Below, piece by piece: positions 58,301 to 64,000 of a DNA stretch of 64,000 nucleotides (position 1 is the first letter of the stretch; each line of letters opens with the position of its first letter). This DNA is from Ilyonectria destructans. Taxonomy: Eukaryota; Ascomycota; Sordariomycetes; Hypocreales; Nectriaceae. The position numbers and the translations under genes were made by a program. The DNA is taken from assembly GCA_020740775.1 (NCBI GenBank), contig JAHEWK010000016.1, positions 434,001 to 498,000 on the forward strand. Reading direction: 5' to 3'. The notes beneath the pieces are model-generated. The model did no database searches and was not told where the DNA came from. It saw nothing but the letters and a program-made list of their open reading frames with translations.

Positions 58301-61300
58301 TAATAATATAGTTAAATTCCAATAGATATTCTATATAGCAAAGTTACCTGCTACTAAGCTCTTAAGTAGTTACAAAATATAAGATATTCTTATAGTCAGT
58401 ATAGACCTTAATCTTATATTTACTTCCTAGGAGGTAGTATTAGAATTCTTTAAATAAGTTAACTATTATAAGGAATTCTTTATTATAGATAGAGTAATTA
58501 AGCTCCACTCTATAGAGTTTATATAAATAGAAGGCAATTAGGTGTAATTTCCTATTAATATCTCTCTATTCTATTTAGAATTCCAGACTAAAGTTAGAGG
58601 AGTCTATTTCCAGCTTAACTTCTTTATTGGGGTTAAATATAATTAAGACTGGTTTGCTAAGAATTACCTTTTTAATATTATTAAAAGCCTTCTGCACCTT
58701 AATATTCTATCTAAAATCTACTTCTTTCTTTATAAGTTCTATAAGAATATATCTAATATTTCTAAAATTACAAATAAACTTTCAGTAGTAGTTAGTAAAC
58801 CCCAGAAAGCTTTATACTTTTTTAATATTTTTAGATTTTAGCTAATCTTTAATAGCTTTAATTTTCTTATAATCTATATAGATCTTATTTAGACGGATAG
58901 TATATCTAAGGAAGTCCACTTTATCTATATAGAACTTACTCTTTTCTAGTTTAATAAGGAGGTTTATATCCTATAGTTTCTTAAGTACTATATAGATATA
59001 TTCTATATATTCTTCCTCTATATTAGAGAAGATAAAGATATTATTAAGGTAGTATATAATAAAGATATTAAGATATTCCTATAGTATATTAGTAATCATC
59101 TATTAGAAGGTCGTCAGTATATTAATAAGTCTAAAAGGCATAACTAGATATTTAAAAAGTCCATACTTTATACAGAAAGCAGTCTTCTATTCATCTTCTG
59201 GTTTAATATAGATAAAATTATAAGCTTCTTTAAGGTTAAGGGCTATAAACCACTTTTTGCTATATAATTAATCCTTCAGTTCGTTAATAAGTAGTAATAG
59301 TATTTAGTCCTTAATAGTAATATTATTAAGCTATCAGTAGTCTATAACTAATTATAACTTTCTGTTTTTCTTTAGGATAAATATAACTAGATATTCTATA
59401 GAGGACTTTAATATCCTAATAAATCCTTTTTTCAATATATCTTTAAGGTATTCTTTTAATATATAGAGTTAAATTTTATTAAGGTTATAAATCTTATAGA
59501 ACTTAGCTGTAGTTCTATCTTTAAGTACTATCTTATAGTCCTATTAACCATACTAAAGTAAATCTATTTCTATTTCTTTAGTAAATAGTTTCTTATAGAT
59601 ATAATAAGCAGGGGGCATATTCTTAAGCCTATTATCTACTTCCTTATATTTCTTTATTTCTTATAGTTCTTTATTAAGCTTAGTAAATTATACTTATATT
59701 TATATAATAGTACAGTATATCTTATTATTTTAGGCATTACAGTATTTATATCTAGTGCCTTAGGGTAGTAAAATATCTATTATATTATTATATATTATTT
59801 TACTAATACTATTATTAGTTAAAGTTTAAGATCTTATATTATTATCTAAATTCTATTTATAGAAGGAATAATTATTAATATTATTAAAGGTTATTTAGCC
59901 AGTCCTCCAATTAATTAGTAGGTTTACTTATTACAGCTATAGATAGCCTAAAACTAAATCATATTATACTGAGGGTATAATATTAAAAGAGATACCTTTA
60001 TTATATTTATTTATAAAAACCTTAAGGTAATTAATCTCCCTAGTAATATATCCGTTATTATAACTAAAACTTATTCCTTTAAGGTTCTATACTTAGTATG
60101 GATTTAATTTATTCCTCTATAGTAGCTCCAACTTATTTACTACTCTTAGGTAAAGGTAGTTAAGTTCTATACTGCTATCTACTAGTGCAGTATATTAGTA
60201 TCTTTTAATTTATATCTGGATTTCTAAGTAATCTATTTATATACTTCCTATAGTATATAAAGCTCTTACTGGAAGTTCCACTTCTCCTAGCTCTTAGCCT
60301 ATCTATTACTCCATTATAGAGGGCGAATATAGTTTTTTATCTATATTTAAACTACCTTATACTATTTTCAGTCTTCAGCCTGTCTGCCAGTTTATTAGGG
60401 GAAGTTAAATCTATCTTTATATATCTTATATATATATTTATAGATAATTTTTTCTTTCTGGGTATACTTTATATATCCCTTAGTAATACAATCTATTATG
60501 AATATTTCTTTATAGATATTATTAGGTATAAGAATAGAAATATATTTTTTCTTAATTCTTTATATATAAAGAGAACTTTTCCTTATCTTATATTCCCTAT
60601 AGTTATTCAGTTTATTTGATATTACAGTAGGTTTCTTCCCTTAATTAGTTATAGGGTTTTCTTTCTGGAGTAGGGGTTATCTAGTTATCTCTAGCTATTT
60701 CTCTATTTCTCTTTGCTGGATATCGTCATCAGATAATTCATTATATCCAGATCTCCCTAGTTGGAAGTATTTTTATTCTTATAGGAAATATCTCTATTCT
60801 TCCCGCACTTAGTACTAAAGGTATACCTTAATTTTTATATAGATTCAGTATTCTTAATATTAGCAGTCCTAAGGGTCCTATAATTCTTATATATACTATT
60901 ATAGAAATCTAATTATCTTAGCTTCTAGAATAGTAATATAGTACTTAGGGTATCTACTAGTATTCTTATAGTACTCTATATCATACTTTATATATAGTTA
61001 GATAATAGGGATTTCTAGTAGCCTTAGGGGGTAATAATTATAAGTCTATTTATCCTTTAAGTAGTAGTAGTATTATAGGTAGTAGTATAAGATCTATAAG
61101 ATCTAGTTATATCCTTCTATACTGAGGTAGAGAATAAAGTTATCTTTAAACTTTCCTCTAGGTTCTACTATACAGTTTCTTACTTTATATCTTATTATTA
61201 TATAAAGATAGATAGGTTTATATTATTTGGCATTCTGTTATTTCCTTATAAGTTATTAGTATATAGCTCTCTTATTTTCCTATTATTAGTTACCTTATTT

Positions 61301-62899
61301 ATTAAGTATAGCTTTATCCCACTATAGTTTTTCTATTATTATTTAGCTGGTTTCTTCTGGGATGCTGGGTATATATTCCTCTGTATAGGGGTTTAGTCTT
61401 TCTTTATTACTAGAGTTAGGGTATTTATTCCTGATATTATAATCGTCTAGCTATCTATTCGGAATATTATTTTAGGTATCTAGTACTTCCAGTAATCCTC
61501 CTTAGTAAGTTTCTAGTTACTTTTCTTATCATACTATAGCTATTATTCTTAATATTTCTGCTGATAGTTGAATTATTAGGGGTTCCAGTACTGGTGTCTA
61601 TTCTACCCATCTTTCCTACCTATTTACTTTTAAGATAGATTCTTCTGGATATAGTACTTCTACTTCTTCTTAAGATAAGTATTATTTTCAGCTGGATAGA
61701 TATACAGGCCAGCTTAAGCTAGAGTATTTATATACACCTTATATTATAGCAATAGTTTATATTTATACCGCTATTTCTATTTCTCCCTATCTCTAGATAG
61801 TATTTAACAATTATTATCCAGTAGGTATAAATTGGAATTATTATTCTTTCTTAAGCTTGCAGCATTCTTATACAAAATATTCCTTCTTATTGCAGTTATA
61901 ATATATAATATCCTTCTTATCTTAGGGCTGCCTTTATGCAGCTCCAAGTTCTATAGGTCTAGTATATATTCCCTAAGAGGTATTTCCACAAGAGTTACCC
62001 TATCGGCTATCTCTCTATCCTCTATTATTCCCTTATTAGTTAGGGTAGTAGGAATTATATAGAGTATTCCAACCTCTTTAGCATATTACAGCCTTTTCCC
62101 TATATCTTTTATACTGTTATTCGTTAATTTTAACGGCTATAGTAATATATTCCATAAGGATATTAAGTCAGTTAGCTTTATAGAGCTTATTTTTAACCTT
62201 ATCCTTTAGTCCTTAGTAGAATATTTCTATAAGTACCTTATTCTTTCAGTCTAACTTAAAGGCAACTTATTAAAGTATAATAGTATAGGCAGCAGTAAAG
62301 TGGATTTATTTAAGTATATAAATTTTTACAGCTGCCTATCTTTTTTTATTAACTATTCTAAATATATCTTTAAGGGCTACTTTAAAGTTTTCCCAATCTG
62401 CAAATAGATTAACTATATTTTAGTCCTAGTCGGCCTTATTATTATTAAGGAAATCTTTAAGAATAAATTTAAACTAATTCTTTATATCACCGGATATTAA
62501 ATTGCTTATAAATAGCAGTTATAATTCTATAGATACTAACCGTTATAGATACTACTAGAAGTATCCTTTTATTCTAGTAATAAAAAGTATAATATTGCTG
62601 GGTATTCTATTGAACTTTTCTAGTAGCAATAGTTTTATTACTTCCTCTAGGTTGTATTTAGTATTTCCAGCAACTAATACTGGTATATTCTATACTTACT
62701 ACTATAGAGTGCAGACCAGGTTATATAGCTGCTTAACTTTAGCTGCTATATTAGTATTATTCGCCAGAGCTATATAGGCTGGTAGTATAGATATATTACT
62801 TAAGGTAGTAGAAATTCAGTTAGTTCTAGATATCTTAATAGTATAAGATATTACTTAATAGTTAATATAAGTAACCTTTTTAAATAAAAGCTATTAATA

Positions 62900-63310
62900 T
62901 ATAATAGTTATACTCTCTAGACTGCTATATATATAGTATAGAGTAGGCAAGAGATAGATTGCTAGTAGATAAACTATAGGTTTATATTAGCAGATAGATT
63001 AGGGTATTACTTACTGAATAAATATTATATCTGGTAATAGTTAAGTACAGTAATATATAGCAAGTTAAGATAATTAAGGTAACTAAGTTATATTAATAGC
63101 TGAGTAGCTGCTTATTGGGAATATATACTACTCTATTATCTATATACTTAGATGGATCGTTAGATCGTATAAGTAATCCAGCGATCCAGGATTGTGGGAT
63201 CGCAAAGGTGATCCTGCGATCCAGTTTTAGTTGGTTGAAAATTGTAGGTACTAGAATACTGCCAGTCCCGACTGCCTGCTACCTACCTGAGGTGTGTATG
63301 GGCCGTGACA
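62900..63310 (-). repeat. LTR of gypsy element (5' LTR with respect to the coding strand)
   Basis: 411 bp, matching 54901-55311. It retains more G+C, including several GATCGC/GCGATCC words around 63140-63225 that could form a hairpin, where the other LTR has A/T replacements. The inner edge at 62899 should hold the primer-binding site; the sequence there is too decayed to name a tRNA. Confidence 0.92.
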
Positions 63311-63315
63311 GTATA
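63311..63315. repeat. Target-site duplication GTATA (right)
   Basis: This is the copy of the five-base word at 54896-54900 and directly follows the right LTR. It marks the original insertion site. Confidence 0.85.
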
Positions 63316-64000
63316 GAAATAGCAGTCTATATTTTATTAGTTAAATATATTATAAATATATTAGAAAAAAACTAACCTTTTAGATTAGTATAATTATATT
63401 AACTATTTCTACTAATACTTCTTTATTATTCTTAAGGTAACTAAAATAGTATATTCAGTAGATTAAATTTATTAGAATATATTAATAAGATATTAAAAAA
63501 ATACTTACTAATTACCTTCTATATCTTCCAGCTAGATATTTTATTTAAATAAATACTAATAAGATTAATATTATAAACCTTCTAGATATAGATATAGAAA
63601 TTAAAATTATAAAAGAACTTAATATTCTAGTAATATATTAGAACTATATTAAAAAAAAATATAAAACTGGAAATTTATATTTAGATAAAGTAATTTTTTA
63701 TTCTATAGAAAGTAGCAATAAAGCTCTCTATAGATAATAATTACCTACTTAAGCTTCTAAAAAAAAATTAAATTTTTTTTTTAGTAATATATTAATAATA
63801 ACTTATATTATAGTTAAATAGAAATTTATAGGCTTAATATATTTTAATATTAATACTATTAGTATTAAGCTGCCTAATAATATATTTCTAATATATAGAG
63901 TTTTTAATAAAAAATTAACCAGTAAGATAAGATATTATTAATATCTTATTAAAATAAAATAAAAAATAAAGAAGATAAATTTTTTTTTCTAATATTTTAC
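63316..64000. repeat. AT-rich RIP-type desert, segment 3
   Basis: About 685 bp to the end of the window with extreme A+T content, A/T homopolymer runs and no coding frame. It continues the material to the left of the gypsy element, so the element inserted into DNA of this kind or both decayed together. Confidence 0.65.

Larger units (their letters stand above)
54901..63310 (-). mobile_element. Ty3/gypsy LTR retrotransposon, complete but RIP-inactivated
   Basis: 8410 bp with two 411-bp LTRs and the GTATA target duplication. The coding strand is - (gag at the right, pol towards the left). Recognisable pol relics, all with in-frame stops, are the following. Reverse transcriptase lies at about 58980-59400: FILKKNRKL, then KKWFIALNLKEAYNFIYIKP, then YGLFKYLVMPFRL, then motif C reading YLNNIFIFS in place of Tyr-Leu-Asp-Asp. 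Integrase core lies at about 56850-57110: SITIDYIIKLLLSKD, then IDRLIKFLYFLPY, then GLLIEIISNRGIIF. The RT-before-integrase order defines Ty3/gypsy. A polypurine tract lies at 55317-55326. Gag, protease and RNase H were not resolved. No intact protein can be made. Confidence 0.9.

Noticed and set aside
61832..62062. 76-codon frame on the + strand inside the gypsy element
   Set aside because: The coding strand of the element is the other one; chance frame in AT-rich sequence.

Overview
The window is genomic DNA of a filamentous ascomycete (Pezizomycotina). Genes carry several 50-60 nt introns with GT-AG borders and CTAAC-type branch points. The families are typical of these fungi: Zn2Cys6 regulators, DAL5-type and sugar MFS carriers, a HET-domain protein, an RTA1 protein and a small cysteine-rich secreted protein. 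The right third is very AT-rich and full of C-to-T / G-to-A decayed retroelements, as left by repeat-induced point mutation (RIP). I cannot fix the class (Eurotiomycetes or Sordariomycetes).

Region 1 (0.3-7.4 kb): a DAL5-type permease, a convergent alpha/beta hydrolase and a Zn2Cys6 regulator divergent from the hydrolase.

Region 2 (7.4-17.1 kb): an apparent sugar-acid utilisation cluster: a second Zn2Cys6 regulator, a short-chain dehydrogenase, a gluconokinase, a sugar MFS carrier and an SMP-30-type lactonase. The 10-mer CGGCAATTGA is present in the intergenic DNA upstream of all five genes. I found no other copy when reading the rest of the gene-bearing part, so it is a good candidate for the binding site of the cluster regulator. 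The logic would be uptake, dehydrogenation, lactone opening and phosphorylation.

Region 3 (17.5-31 kb): an intronless S66 LD-carboxypeptidase-like gene, a broken RTA1 gene, a secreted Ser/Thr/Gly-rich beta-helix-like protein, a cytochrome P450 relic, a secreted alpha/beta hydrolase with one unclear splice, a probably GPI-anchored SGNH esterase and an amidase.

Region 4 (31-43.3 kb): an ammonium transporter divergent from the amidase, a cysteine-rich secreted protein, a HET-domain protein, a protein with a long Asp/Glu tract, a small MABP-like beta-prism protein and a 5-exon protein with weak resemblance to the P47/TULIP group.

Region 5 (43.3-64 kb): a gene-free AT-rich desert. It holds a decayed LINE on the + strand (about 44.5-51.3 kb) and a complete but dead Ty3/gypsy element on the - strand, with 411-bp LTRs (54901-55311 and 62900-63310) flanked by the target duplication GTATA. 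A palindromic TA-rich word recurs through the desert between the elements.

All exon borders were read by eye from splice signals, reading phase and protein family expectations; none is confirmed by transcript data. No tRNA, rRNA or CRISPR array was seen.
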